DNA of 64,000 nucleotides, taken from positions 19,159,425 through 19,223,424 of the forward strand of contig CM063251.1 in NCBI GenBank assembly GCA_032158295.1. The letters run 5' to 3'. The stretch comes from Pycnopodia helianthoides (taxonomy: Eukaryota; Echinodermata; Asteroidea; Forcipulatida; Asteriidae). The notes beneath the pieces are model-generated. The model worked only from the letters and a program-made list of their open reading frames with translations, ran no database searches and was not told the origin of the DNA. This document shows, piece by piece, positions 1 to 10,937 of this stretch. The position numbers were made by a program, and so were the translations under genes. How positions within the stretch are numbered: the first letter of the stretch is position 1; each line of letters begins with the position of its first letter.

Positions 1-1618
1 TCGACACGTCACTTTACCAACGATACACAAAGCGCTACGGCCAGTTCAGGTGCGCGTATGTGCCATTGTGCATTTTCACGAAGTGATCTTTCTGGAAGTG
101 ACCGAATGCCGAATAGGTCTCATATGCATTGTGTTTGTACACAGCGCTCTGCGGGCAAAACAAGTTTTTACATTTTCACAAAGTGACGTATGTGTTTAGG
201 AATTAGTTACTAATTAAAATAATTACAGGAATGAAAACACATTGACATTTCTTTACGAATAAAGTAGTAAGCTTTCTTTTTATCTTAACAAAAAAAAAAA
301 ATAGTAAGCACACTCCGAAACAGCAGCTGGAAAAATAGTACAACTTCAATCGCGTTTTTCTCGGAACTCACTTTTTTTTGCTGCGAACGAGATAGGTCAC
401 TTCGTGGTACGCGCGACGGAATGACCAAATTCAACACTTCTTACAAACTTTTATTTAAAACAAATACATCCCATGGTTATCCCACGGACTGTGACGTTGC
501 AAAAAAAAGGTTTATAGACAGTGCAAGTCTCGCATTGCCTTCGAGCATTTTTTGGACCACTTTGATCCCACGTACATTACCTTAACGCGTGAAGGACACA
601 AACTCGCGCACTTAAAACCTTGCAGCGAGGCACCCAACCACAGTGCTTTGGCACATATCAAGAAAAACATAACAATTTCAAAATGGTAGATCCCAACCCC
701 ATGATACTCCGTGATATCCTGCAGTGTACCAATACACACGGTTTAGGAGGGGTGTCAATCAACGGGGTCGTCAATTTGGTCAGGAGGGGTGGTGGAAAAA
801 ATGTTTCCCCATAGCTCATGCACAAACTCCTATCTCTGCGGCACATGCGCCACAGATCACTATCACAGCTTAGTGGTAAGGCATGTTGTGTCTGACCGCT
901 CTAGGTTCAATGGCCTTTTGTGAATGAAGGTCTTGTGATCTTGTGCCGACAGCAGACTGGTTTAGCAGACATAAATCATTGAGATAAGGCAGAACAGACC
1001 TCTTATAACCTCTTAACCTATCAAATGGGCCAGCCACACCTTTGTGACAGGATGACGTAACACCGTTGGCCCAAAACAGGTGCATCGGTGCAGGGTTAAA
1101 TGGGTCCTAGTGTTTAAACACCAACGAGAATTACACAGTCTATTCACATTTTAATATGTCCATATTTCTGTTTTATTTCCGGGACACTTTGAACTTGTTT
1201 TGCAATCTGGGGGAAAGATCAAAAGGTTCCAGAGGTTCTGTTAGATAGTTTTTCTTATCTCTTTTTGACCTCGTCACCTTTCCCTTAATCTACACGTCCG
1301 CCATTTTTTTTTTCACTCTCTCAAAATAATTATCCGGTCAGTTTGTGTCGTGGTCCCCCAGAGGCCGAACTTATTTCCGGGTCATCATTGCCCGTTTTCT
1401 GTTCAAATTGTTGAGTAGGAAACACAGCACGGTTCCAACGGATAAGTTCGGGTCATGACACGGGTCACGTGCTAATTCCAGAGCCAAATGATTCTCACCA
1501 GTTATAGAATATGTTCAGAGTTTTCTTCCGCATATTTGGGGTCCTGAAGAGATCGAGCAGGGTCGGTTGACGGAAAAAACTGTTTGTATTAACCTGTCGA
1601 ATATAAACATGCATGTTA

Positions 1619-1872
1619 GGCCTGCGCTAAACGTCGCACGTTTGTCGTGTCGAACTCAAACAGTTGTAAAATTAGGAATTAAATTCGACAAAAGAGCGAC
1701 GTTTAGCGCAAACCTTTTATTTAAGTTCGGCACTGCCGTGTAGCACGGCAAGCCCTGCCGTGCAACACGGTAGCGGCACGACACGGTGACAAACGTCGCG
1801 CTCTTGCCGTGTCGAATCGAACTGAAAACATTTGAGTTCGGCTCAGCAAAAGTGCGACGTTTAGCGCAGGCC
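1619..1872. mobile_element. PIF/Harbinger-type MITE, copy 1
   Basis: 254-bp element with terminal inverted repeats GGCCTGCGCTAAACGTCGCAC, flanked by TTA on both sides (1616-1618, 1873-1875). Three-base TWA duplications are typical of PIF/Harbinger. Internally it repeats CGTGTCG and GACGTTTAGCGC motifs on both strands. Confidence 0.75.
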
Positions 1873-2636
1873 TTAGCTGTTTTATTTTTGAGCGTGTACT
1901 TGTACACTTTACGGAGTTCAAAGGTCAGTGCCCAGGCCGGGATAAGGCCTAAGTAACTTTTTAAAGTGATCCAAGATGGCGAACACGGGAGGAAATTGCT
2001 AAAGAGTTATGTTTCATGATGGCAAGATCATAACATAATAACCCTAAATGTTGTCCTTATCATTTCCAATCTTGTTGATTGACGCTCATCGTCTTTTTTT
2101 TTAACAGAGAGTCAAACAAAACCAAACAAGTTTATTTCTGAAATCTAATGTTTGTTTTAGAATTGCTTCCACCTCATCCCGGAAAACTCCTAGCTAAAGC
2201 CTTGAGAACGTTCGCATTATTAAACTTTACACGTTTTTGTTAAGTGGAGGACGGGTGTGTGTTCCAGTACTTTTCCTCCATAGAAGTATATACAGTAGGC
2301 CTATACGAGAGGATTGTGATAATTTTAACGTTTGAAGCTGAATTTCTAAAAGCTTTGTGCATTCACAAAAAGCATCGCCCGACTGAGAATTCAATTCGAT
2401 TCAACACGACAAGAGCGCGACATTTTGTCATCACTTTGTGCAGAGCTTGTCGTGCTATGGCAGTGCCGAACTTAAATCAAAAGTTTGCGCTAAACGTCGC
2501 TCTTTTGTCGAATTGAATTCATATAAATTCTTATTTATTCGAGTTTGGCATGGCAAAATTGCCGCGTTCGCGCAGATGTAAACTGTTGACAGAAGTTTGG
2601 AACTTGTTAGGAGGTTTTTTTTTATTCAGAAAGTTA

Positions 2637-2884
2637 GGCCTGCGCTAAACGTCGCACGTTTTGTCGTGTCGAACTCAAACAGTTGTAAAATTAGGAATTA
2701 AATTTCGACAAAGGGCGACTTTTAGCGCAAACCTTTATTTCAGTTCGGCACTGCGTGTAGCACGGCAAGCCGTGCTACACGGTAGCGGCACGACACGGTG
2801 ACAAACGTCGCACTCTTGCCGTGTCGAATCGAACTGAAAACATTTGAGTTCGGCTCGGCAAAAGTGCGACGTTTAGCGCAGGCC
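2637..2884. mobile_element. PIF/Harbinger-type MITE, copy 2
   Basis: Near-identical second copy of the 1619-1872 element, same orientation, again flanked by TTA (2634-2636, 2885-2887). Confidence 0.75.
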
Positions 2885-3537
2885 TTATATCTTCAGATTA
2901 AAATGCTTAAAAGTTTATTTGTTTTACAGAAGTTGCCCACACAGGCAAAACCCGATGTGGATTGCAATGAAACTTTTTGGAAAATCGTACAGGGCCTCCT
3001 ATTCCCCAATGTTGAGCGGGAAACGTACATTATAAGGGTATCCAAACTTAAAGGGAAGGTATACGATTGGTAATCACTCTAAAAAAAATATATACATATA
3101 TATGGCAATTAAAACTTACTTGGTTAGAAGTACAGCAACTTTCGATAGTATAAAGCATTTTGAGAAATATTTCAATTCAAAATAATGTGGACATGGGTGG
3201 GAAAGATGTCAGTTTTTATCCCCAAAATTTGAATCTGAGAAACGTTTCTATCACGTTTATCAGATTGTGTAATCCTATTGGGGATTATTCCTCCTGCGTG
3301 GACATAACCGCTCCAGGTTTTTGGCGATATCTCAAAAACGCTACCACCTTTTGAAATTAAATTTTCACAGGTTAGTTTTATTGCATATATCTACATTTAT
3401 ATAGGAATAATACAACCGAACGGTTCCAAAAACCAAAGGTATACTCTGCCTTCAATCTTATTTCAAGACGCTAATATCATAAAATAAGAAGTTACTCATC
3501 TTTCCAGTTCACTTGAGTCTTGAGGAGTTCATTTTAC

Positions 3538-3679
3538 CTGATCCGACGGAGCATCTTGGTTGAGAATCAAATCGTCAGGAACTTCCACACCGTTCCGTTT
3601 GCCGATTTTACGCGTGATCTTCTCCGCCTGTGCTAATTTGTTTTTACTTATCAGCCAACGAGGTGACTCTGGCAGAAAT
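3538..3679 (-). CDS. SLC22-like transporter, coding exon 5
   Basis: 142 bases, acceptor TTTCAAACAG, donor CAG|GTAAAA. It joins exon 4 in phase to read LFLPESPRWLISKNKLAQAE, the conserved PESPRWL block at the start of the central cytoplasmic loop, then a lysine-rich loop segment. It ends in phase 0. The open reading frame is hidden between short stops and was found from the motif. Confidence 0.9.
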
Positions 3680-6600
3680 CTGTTTGAAAGTTTAGATCAA
3701 TTTATGAGACAGGGTAAAATTGACGAGAATCGAACGTCATCAACTACACGGTCTAATGATGATGATAGTAGAAAACATCCCTTGAAATATTTCTGTCTGA
3801 AATGCCATATTTGATGAGAAATGAATAAACTAATTTTGCGATTGGAGTTTATCGCTCAGTGAGCGTTTTATCATTTTGTTGAATCTATATGATTTCATGC
3901 AAATGTGTAATCGGTTTTTCACTATTTTCTCGTGACCCAGAGGGCCGATCGATCTCAAACTTCCACAGGTTTGTCAGTTTATGTATATGGTGGATTACAT
4001 AAAGTGCTTACACTGCCAGCAACTGTTTTGTTAGCAAAAACCAATTCTGTAATGTTCCTTTAACTTGAGTAAAAATGTGCAAGATACACCAGGAATATTC
4101 CTGTCCTACTATAAACCATAAAACGCAACCCCTATCAAAGTAGGCCTAGGTTCTTCCCCCAGCTTTTTACAGACAAACACAAACAACCGCTCGGTTATTT
4201 AAATGATCAAATCGAAAAAGTTTTAGCGCTTTATTCACCCATGGTGTAAGCTATGAGGGAGTGGCATTTTTAGTACCAAACCTCAAAGACATTTTGCCAA
4301 TTCGTCACCGTTTTCACGAAGAGGCAATTCTGACAAAAAAAGTGTACATTTTGGCAAACCGATGTTTTTACATATTTTAAATGTTACTATTGACATCAAC
4401 ATTTTCCCCAAGTTTCAAGTGATAAAACGTTATACATTTTTTAATCACACAAATTAGCACAAGGACAATTTGACCAAACTATCAGTTTTTCGTTTTCACG
4501 AACAGCCAATTTTAGAACTGCCATTTGTTACATTGAAGTACATAGCGCTGGCAGGGCGCCAAAAACGACTACTCTCCGTTTTACGTTTTCACGAAGGGAC
4601 AATTTGTATGACCTATATAAATTTTCGTTTTCACGAACAGACACTCGTCGTTTACACATTGGTTTGTACACGACGCACACACGACGCGCTGCACACACAC
4701 CTCGTTTTGCAGTTTTCACGAAGAGACACTTGTGTTAAACAGTTAATTACTCATTACTTAAACCAACTATAATTAAAATAGCAAAAGATTTGCATGATTT
4801 AAGATCTCCACTTTCATGCTTAGAAAAATGTCTACGTTTCAATGACAAACAGTGTCCAAAACGGTGATTTCAAAAATAGTTTAACTTCAAACGGGGTTTT
4901 CTCCAAACATGAACGTTTTGTTGAATGGCCTAAATTGCCTCTTCGTGAAAACGGTGACGAATTATTTGTCATAAACATACCGGTATCTAGTTGGTAAGTC
5001 AGTGTGTCATTACGCACGCGTATCTGATGCACGCCCAATTTGCCCCAAAACACACATTTTTAAACATCGTTTAAAAACATTTCTTATGACGGAAACTTTT
5101 AATTCTGAGAAGACCTCCAACCTATGAACAAAGCGTGTAAAAGTCAAGTTAAACTTTTCTTACATATATCTTCAGAGAAAAACTAGCTCAGTACAACTCC
5201 TACGGGCTTCTGGTAATCAGTGGAGCCAGCTAGTTGTATGACGTACGAACAGGACAATGGGGTTATCGCTTTTTTATCTACTCACAAATTATCACGCGTT
5301 TATCCGATCCTTAAAACACTCATTAAATGTATTGCTCAAAGGTCCCAATTTCATTAACCTCTAAAACAGGAAATTGTGCTCAACAAATTGTTCTGATAAG
5401 CAAAAATTGGCAGGGAACCGATCAGAAACCATATATACATTACATGATATTTTGGCTGGTAACCCATTTATGTTTATAAGTAAGATTTGTATGTGCTGAG
5501 CAATTTTCTTTGTTCGAACAACTTTATGAAATACTGCACTAGAAATGGGCACAATGAAAGGGGAAGTATTTTCTAAAATGTGAGATTGCGCTGCACAGGG
5601 CAATAGTACTACAGGAGTGACAATTCACAACTTACAGAAAGTACAGGAAAAATATGAACCGTGGAAATGAAATGGCCATTTGCAGGTGACGCCATTCTCG
5701 GATCGAATATGCAATCAATGATAGCAGGGCATAACCTATGGAGAAAAACACAGCCAACATTGTTCCCACCATGGTACGCTTCTTGGGTCCAACAATTTCC
5801 GTCACTATAGAGAAAAAAATTATCACGACAAAGAAAATAAAATAAATGTTAATAATGATTAAGTAATTAACTTTGACAACGATTAGTAATAGTGTATAAT
5901 AAGTTGATTAGCTAGAGTACATGCGATAAAACGCTACACATGCGATTTAACGCTAGCACATGCGACATAACGCTAGAACATGCGATATAACGCTAGAGTC
6001 AACCTCGTCCCCATGGTTTACTTTATTTCCAATAGAATAGTAAACCCTGGGAGGGAAACTCCTTACTTGGACCCTGATTGGACAAAACCAAATGTTAACC
6101 TTTGTCAAACAGCCGGCTGGCAACCAATGTAAAAACAGGCTATTAAATCTGGTACCGGACCACGAGACCATGACAAAGATGTGAATTTCGAAAAGCAGCC
6201 AGACTATTCTAATTTGCATACGTATCCAAAAATTGTGGATATGCAAATGATCCAATACCAGGGTGAGAGAGCAGTCAACCTCGTACTGCTCGACACACCC
6301 TGGGGACGAGGTTGCGCTAGAGTACATGCGCCATAATAAAATAGTATGGTCATAATGCCGTAAAAATGAACACAAGTTCTCTAAGCACCATGGCAAATAT
6401 GAGCCACCGTAGTTCTAGAGACTCGACATTATCTCGCGTTACCAGCAGCCAAGTATAGGCCTACAAACAATTAGCTTATATGTAATTATTTCGTGCATTG
6501 TGCGTGGCAAAAACCAAAACTTTATGGCACCAAATATACCCTATTTGGGTGTTTATATTCTTGGTTTGTAATACAACATAGAAACTGCGAATCGAACAAC

Positions 6601-9600
6601 GTGTCAATCTTAGTACCTATAACAAAGGCGATGAGGTAAGTTCCATCTGACGCAATGATAAAGCGAAGAATAGTATAAGCCGTGAAGCTGGACACAAAAC
6701 TCGTTGCAACAGTAGCTGTGCATGACATTACAAGACTGAGAAAAAAGGCCGGTCGTCTTCCGATCCTGGAATATAAATTAGCTCATATAAAAATAATTAA
6801 AAACAAACAAACAAACAAACCCAACATAATAGCAACGCAATACTTCAAACAAATGCCATTCAACGTAGGCTAATGATGAGTATGATTACTCAACCATGGA
6901 AAGATTTAGTGAAGTGCAACAATATTATACCAGAACAATAGGTGATCGCTGTAGATAGCTTTATGTGTAAAAGATGTTCACACGAAAAACCAAACGAATC
7001 GCCCGTCCTCTCAAGAGGCTCGCCGAACGCAACCAAAACGTATGGTAAAAAACTTTTATGAGGTATTTATTTCCAGCATATTTAAAAAATTTAATATTTG
7101 ATGTTCAGGGTGCATTTTGGTTAACAAATACTATATAATGCACACACATATCCTTGTCATTTGATTGGTGGAACACGCGTCACGTGTCATATATTTTGTT
7201 ACGTATACTGCCGCGACGCTCCAATCCAAAGTTTAATATAGGAGTCCGATATGGATCCAAACTACCGTTCCCGCCAGTTTGTCCAAACGAAACGAGACAA
7301 GGTCGCATCACGGCGAACAAGGTTGACTAAGTATCTACATTGAGTCGTCCACGTTTAGAATTTTAGCAAGGTTTTTGTTTTGTTGTTGTAGCATTTTTTA
7401 GGGGGTGGATGAGTTTCCGTGTCTATTTTGTGTTTATTGTGATAAAAAAAAATCAAATGACAAGAATAGGCCTATACATCAAATAAATACTGGATGCATA
7501 TAGCATGGGTACATTGTCGCAGAATACAATCACTCAATGAAACCTGGTTTTTTCCATTTTAATCGGCGTTAAAAATAGAACAGTCCAGATTTCACCGAGT
7601 GATTATACTCTGCGACAATGTATGATGCTATGCATCCAATATTTGCATAATATTTTGATTTACATCGATGTATACTAAGTGCTTTCCGAGTCGTGCGGGA
7701 ATAAATACACAGGCATTTACTCAAGTGGGATTCGAACCAACGACCCTTGGATTCGGAGTAGGTATCTCAGCCACTAGACAATCGAGCGTGGCCAGGGATG
7801 GGAGGCCGGTTTGAATCCTGAGTATCAGCGGCTACATTCAACAATTAAATAACAGATAACTAATTTGCATTGGGGATAATTAAAGTACATTAATTTTGTT
7901 TTAACCGTACATTTCAATGGAATTATCAACAACGGATACTGGTAATAATTATTGAATATCTCTGTTTGAGACATCAATAAATGATAAAGCAATACTATAC
8001 CAGTCTGAAACAGCGCCCCAGAAAAAAGACCCAAACAGGACACCAGCAAAGTAGACAGATTGCGCAATACCAGGGAGGTCCCCACGGGAGCAAACCAGGT
8101 CGAACTATGGAACAACAAACGAAAACATTATGAGACAGATTTGTTGATGCAATTATTTGGTTAGAAAGTGAATGGAATTGCCAGTGTTGTAGTCGAATAC
8201 TCTTCAGTCGAGTTTCATGTATAGACCATGTTACCTTTGTTTACAGAGTGGTGACCTTGTACATTCTAATGCGTTTCCTGACGGGCAAGATACTACACAG
8301 GCCATAGGGAAAAATTTACATTTCGTGTCATAATTTTCACATAAATTCAAGACTTACAAAAGCAACAGCTGTACAGCTTTAAACCCCCCTTTCTTCATAT
8401 CAAGAGTTGAGAAAAATCAAACAGTTCAATCTCCATAAAACATAAAAATTGTTGTATTCTTCTATTGAGCTGTGTACAAGCTGTGCCTGTGTGAAGTCCA
8501 GGCTCTCTGGCCCTTTTAACATGTGATGTCACAGGTCACCATGGTCTACACTGCCGAGTACTAAAGTTGGCCGAGTAGTACTCGAGAGGGAGTACTTGGG
8601 CCATCGAGTACGATTACATTCGCTCGGCCCCAGCGGCCTATCCAGGACCGCTGGGATTTCGCTCGTCCCCAGCGCCTTGCCTTAAAACCAAAGGCGCTGG
8701 GATGGGCAATTGTATCAAGCACGCTCATTGGTTAATGCTCAGTCCCATCATGCATCACACTCACACTGCAAGCACTGCACGCATGACGTACTTCCTGAAC
8801 AAGAATCTGCGCAAGCTAATTAGCCCATCCCAGCGGTCCTGGATAGGCCGCTGGGGCCGAGCGAACGCTGGGATGGGCTAATCAGCTTGCACAGATTCTT
8901 GTTCAGGAAGTACGTCGTGCGTGCAGTGCTTGCAGTGTGAGTGTGATGCATGATGGGACTGAGCATTAACCAATGAGCGTGCTTGATACGTTTGCCCATC
9001 CCAGCGCCTTTGGTTTTAAGGCAAGGCGCTGGGGACGAGCGAAACGATTACAGTGCACTGCAGTGCCGAGTAAGCCTACCGAGTTTTATGATATCTAAGC
9101 ACCGAGGCAAACAGACGAGTACCAAGTATTTGGATCTCCGCGTACAATTATGGGCACGGTACTACGGGTAGGCCTACTTTATAAAGAACACTACTGCAAA
9201 ATGAGGTATAAAACAGTTTTTGGTTTTTGATTTATTTCTAGACGACAATGTGTGTTTGTTATGATAACTACCTTTTAAACATGAATACATCAAAGACAAA
9301 TTCAGTAGTTTTTTCTAGAGACTCCTCTATTCCTTTCATTAAGCATGTAAAAGAAAGCCTACAGGAAAGTGGTATTTTAACCACGAGTACTTAACAGAAG
9401 GGCTTTAAATTGAATTTTGTGATGCACTTATTTTCCAGCAGATCGAGTCCTCATGAAAGTGTGGGGGGGGGGGGAGTGACAAGTCTCTAATTTCACGTCA
9501 AAACTTGGACTGGGTGCCGAATTTGAGCTTAGTGCTTGTGCCGAGTTTATGGGTGCCACGTTTGCTAGTGCCGAAGAGACCGGTTACCGTTACGCCAATT

Positions 9601-10106
9601 ACACGTTTCATAAATAATGTTTAAAAGAAGTGAATTTGGAAAATTTGTTTTGAATACCTAAATGTATTTTTTTTTACCTCCTGAATGAGTGTCGTCTTAT
9701 ACTGCGTTCGGTCATATTCCCATCCATTGTCACAGTTAATTGTCCCTTTCGGCGTCACCTGATATCCGGACGTTATATTGACATTCAGCGCAAACTCATA
9801 ACGCTCACAGTTCGAGTATACGACATTCCCTTCTTTGTCGACGGTGGAAGGTATGGTAATGGCTCTCTGCTCATCCAAACACTCTTCCGCAGTTTCGAAA
9901 CCAGCTTCTTGTGGGAAAGAACAGTTGAGTGAGAGGTGTTGAGGCACTGCACACCAGTGGTCTGTTTCTGCCGCCAAAAACACTTGCCCGATAACATGCC
10001 ATGCACCTGGAACAGCCACAAGCCACAGAGAGAAACAAACCATCTTCTGGTACTGTCCAAAAGGACCGACTTCAGCCAAAATGCTGTCATACTCTATTTT
10101 TGTCAT
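3538..10106 (-). CDS. SLC22-family organic ion transporter, 5' five exons (partial gene)
   Basis: Solute carrier 22 proteins are 12-helix plasma-membrane carriers of the major facilitator superfamily that move organic cations, anions, carnitine or zwitterions. Coding exons in transcription order: 9678-10106, 8001-8104, 6617-6765, 5636-5804, 3538-3679; all are bounded by GT-AG and the phases join (0, 2, 1, 2, 0). The 331 residues read here include the N-terminal helix start, the large cysteine-rich first extracellular loop, the family block FDLVCSRGDLPG, an MFS motif A (DWIGRR), the VTEIVGPKKRT block and the PESPRWL block. Family members are usually about 550 residues, so roughly 220 C-terminal residues are missing. 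I searched 1-3537 on the minus strand and found no further exon, so the gene probably runs off the left edge. Cation, carnitine and anion subclasses cannot be separated with confidence from this half. Confidence 0.93.
3749..4063. mobile_element. truncated TTAA-type MITE, family AGGAACATTACAG
   Basis: Matches one side of the family seen complete at 10938, 23472, 24996 and 45325. It runs from the GGTCTAATGATGATGATAG block to the terminus AATGTTCCTTTAA at 4063; the other end is missing. It lies in the intron just upstream of SLC22 exon 5. Confidence 0.7.
4299..4963. mobile_element. non-autonomous DNA element with 31-bp perfect inverted termini and repeated subterminal motif
   Basis: The 31 bases at 4299-4329 are the exact reverse complement of 4933-4963. 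Variants of the core TTTTCACGAA(G/C)NG(A/C)CA recur inside at about 4490, 4580, 4630 and 4714. No protein is recognisable. Repeated subterminal motifs of this kind are typical of transposase-binding ends. The target duplication is not clear. Confidence 0.65.
5636..5804 (-). CDS. SLC22-like transporter, coding exon 4
   Basis: 169 bases, acceptor CTATAG, donor TTTCT|GTAAGT. Encodes VTEIVGPKKRTMVGTMLAVF and the next two helices, ending EWRHLQMAISFP and a hydrophobic stretch. Phase 1 in, phase 2 out. Confidence 0.93.
5920..6340. repeat. short tandem ACATGCGATATAACGCTAG repeat split by an insertion
   Basis: About four 19-20 bp units lie at 5920-5999 and the array resumes at 6315. The interruption is the 6000-6314 element. 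The array lies in the intron between exons 4 and 3 of the SLC22-like gene. Confidence 0.7.
6000..6314. mobile_element. DNA element with 9-bp target duplication
   Basis: Inverted ends CAACCTCGTCCCCA / TGGGGACGAGGTTG. The flanks are the direct repeat CGCTAGAGT at 5991-5999 and 6315-6323, which belongs to the surrounding tandem array. A 9-bp duplication suggests a Mutator-like origin. No coding capacity. Confidence 0.75.
6617..6765 (-). CDS. SLC22-like transporter, coding exon 3
   Basis: 149 bases, acceptor TTCCAG, donor ATAG|GTACTA. Encodes the end of MFS motif A (W-I-G-R-R-P after the split codon) and helices 3-4. The residue after the motif Asp is Trp, read from a split TGG codon; family members normally have Arg or Lys there. 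Confidence 0.9.
7485..7644. mobile_element. hairpin MITE
   Basis: Imperfect inverted repeat with about 55-bp arms (outer end TGGATGCATA, core ACATTGTCGCAGA) and a short centre. It lies in the SLC22-like intron 2. Confidence 0.6.
7722..7790 (-). repeat. tRNA-like SINE head fragment
   Basis: On the minus strand there is a Pol III A-box-like stretch (CTAGTGGCTGAG) and a B box (GGTTCGAATCC). It is not a credible tRNA gene because the acceptor stem does not close. Confidence 0.45.
8001..8104 (-). CDS. SLC22-like transporter, coding exon 2
   Basis: 104 bases, acceptor CCATAG, donor TG|GTATAG. Encodes FDLVCSRGDLPGIAQSVYFA and the glycine-rich helix 2 (FAGVLFGSFFWGAVSD). It is in phase with exon 1 and leaves two bases for exon 3. 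Confidence 0.93.
8220..8549. mobile_element. TA-type MITE, family TAGACCATG, copy 1
   Basis: About 330 bp with inverted ends TAGACCATG / CATGGTCTA. Homologous to 43227-43563 and to the inverted copy at 44589-44926. Flanking TA on the complete copies points to Tc1/mariner-type mobilisation. Confidence 0.7.
8619..9043. mobile_element. fold-back element with nested inverted repeats and 9-bp target duplication
   Basis: Two nearly identical 179-bp arms (8657-8835 and 8866-9044, inverted) almost meet. A second inverted pair (8621-8656 and 8828-8863) overlaps the centre. Ends are TTCGCTCGGCCCCAGCG and, inverted, TTCGCTCGTCCCCAGCG. The direct repeat ACGATTACA flanks the whole (8610-8618, 9044-9052). 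Inside are smaller CCCAGCG/CGCTGGG stems. No ORF of note. Confidence 0.85.
9678..10106 (-). CDS. SLC22-like transporter, coding exon 1
   Basis: 143 residues from the ATG at 10104-10106 to a GAG|GTAAAA donor. It begins MTKIEYDSILAEVGPFGQYQ, the usual SLC22 N-terminus, followed by helix 1. Then comes a long extracellular loop with several cysteines and one N-x-S/T site (NVNITSG). It ends CDNGWEYDRTQYKTTLIQE, the conserved loop end. The start is chosen because the family motif begins within a few residues of this methionine. Confidence 0.95.
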
Positions 10107-10258
10107 GTTGAATGGTTTCTAACAAGTACAAGCGACTGAAGTATCAAATACTCAGTCAACGACTTTCAACAAGGACTAAACGGTCACGCGCTTGAACTTC
10201 TATTACACCGACCGCTGTGCCAAACTGGTATGCCGTCGCACCGAGGTCTTAATTTTCG

Positions 10259-10285
10259 CTATATACTGTATGATAAGCCAATTGG
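10259..10285 (-). promoter_or_regulatory. possible core promoter of the SLC22-like gene (TATA-like and CCAAT)
   Basis: About 155 bases upstream of the ATG the minus strand has a TATATAG box (10259-10265) preceded by a CCAAT motif inside the palindrome CCAATTGG (10278-10285). The order and rough spacing are promoter-like, but both motifs are short and the TSS is unknown. Confidence 0.3.
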
Positions 10286-10341
10286 TTGCCCGTACAGCAT
10301 AAACGTATCTTTATTCTATGCTCCACCAATATATAGGTTAA

Positions 10342-10686
10342 AGGCCCTGTACACTATTGGTAAGATCGAAAAACACAAATGTTCACAGATTCACACATAA
10401 CTTACATGAATTAAAGTAAGTACTGGTAGAAAGGATTCCTTAAAATATTTCTGCCTAAAATGCTATCGTTTCTGAGAAATGAGTAAAACAATAGTTTTTA
10501 TCACACGTGATAAAAACTCGATGTTTGAAAAAACAGAAAACACATAAGCTCTCTTTTCACTATTTTCTCGTGACCTCGATGACCAATTGAGCTCAAACTT
10601 TCACAGGTTTGTTTGTTCATGCATATGTTGAGTCACACAAAATGTGGACACTGTTTTTGAGTTGTTACTTAAAGTGTACAATACCT
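10342..10686. mobile_element. TTAA-type MITE, family AAAGGCAC, copy 1
   Basis: Inverted ends AGGCCCTGTACACTATTGG / GTGTACAATACCT, flanked by TTAA (10338-10341 and 10687-10690). Related to the two abutting copies at 19293-20042. TTAA targets suggest piggyBac- or Kolobok-type mobilisation. Confidence 0.7.
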
Positions 10687-10937
10687 TTAAGTCACCGTTA
10701 TGTTCAATACTATGTGGGTCACATGTAAGTCCAATCTACACTTCTTTTGTTACATCGTATCGATGGATGTTGTGTGGGGAAGTGGAAACCCACTTATCAA
10801 AGGTTTTTGTTCAAAGAACGGGCATCGAACTTCTCGATATACATGTAGGCTACATGTGCCGTGTAATGTGGTCGTGCTCTAGCTACACTAACTTCTATTG
10901 ATAACCAAAGTGACCAGTCAATAACCTACAAAATTAA

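Larger units (their letters stand above)
1..3537. other. left flank, no recognised exon
   Basis: Presumably intron of the SLC22-like gene. It holds two PIF/Harbinger-type elements (1619-1872, 2637-2884), a diverged shorter copy of the same sequence near 2390-2520, and a diverged relative of the AAAGGCAC repeat at about 3100-3430. Short TTTTCACGAAGTGA-like motifs occur near 75, 172 and (inverted) 388. I see no SLC22 exon here. Confidence 0.6.

Noticed and set aside
5953..6396. 147-codon minus-strand ORF
   Set aside because: It spans a tandem repeat and a transposon with 9-bp duplications; no family resemblance.
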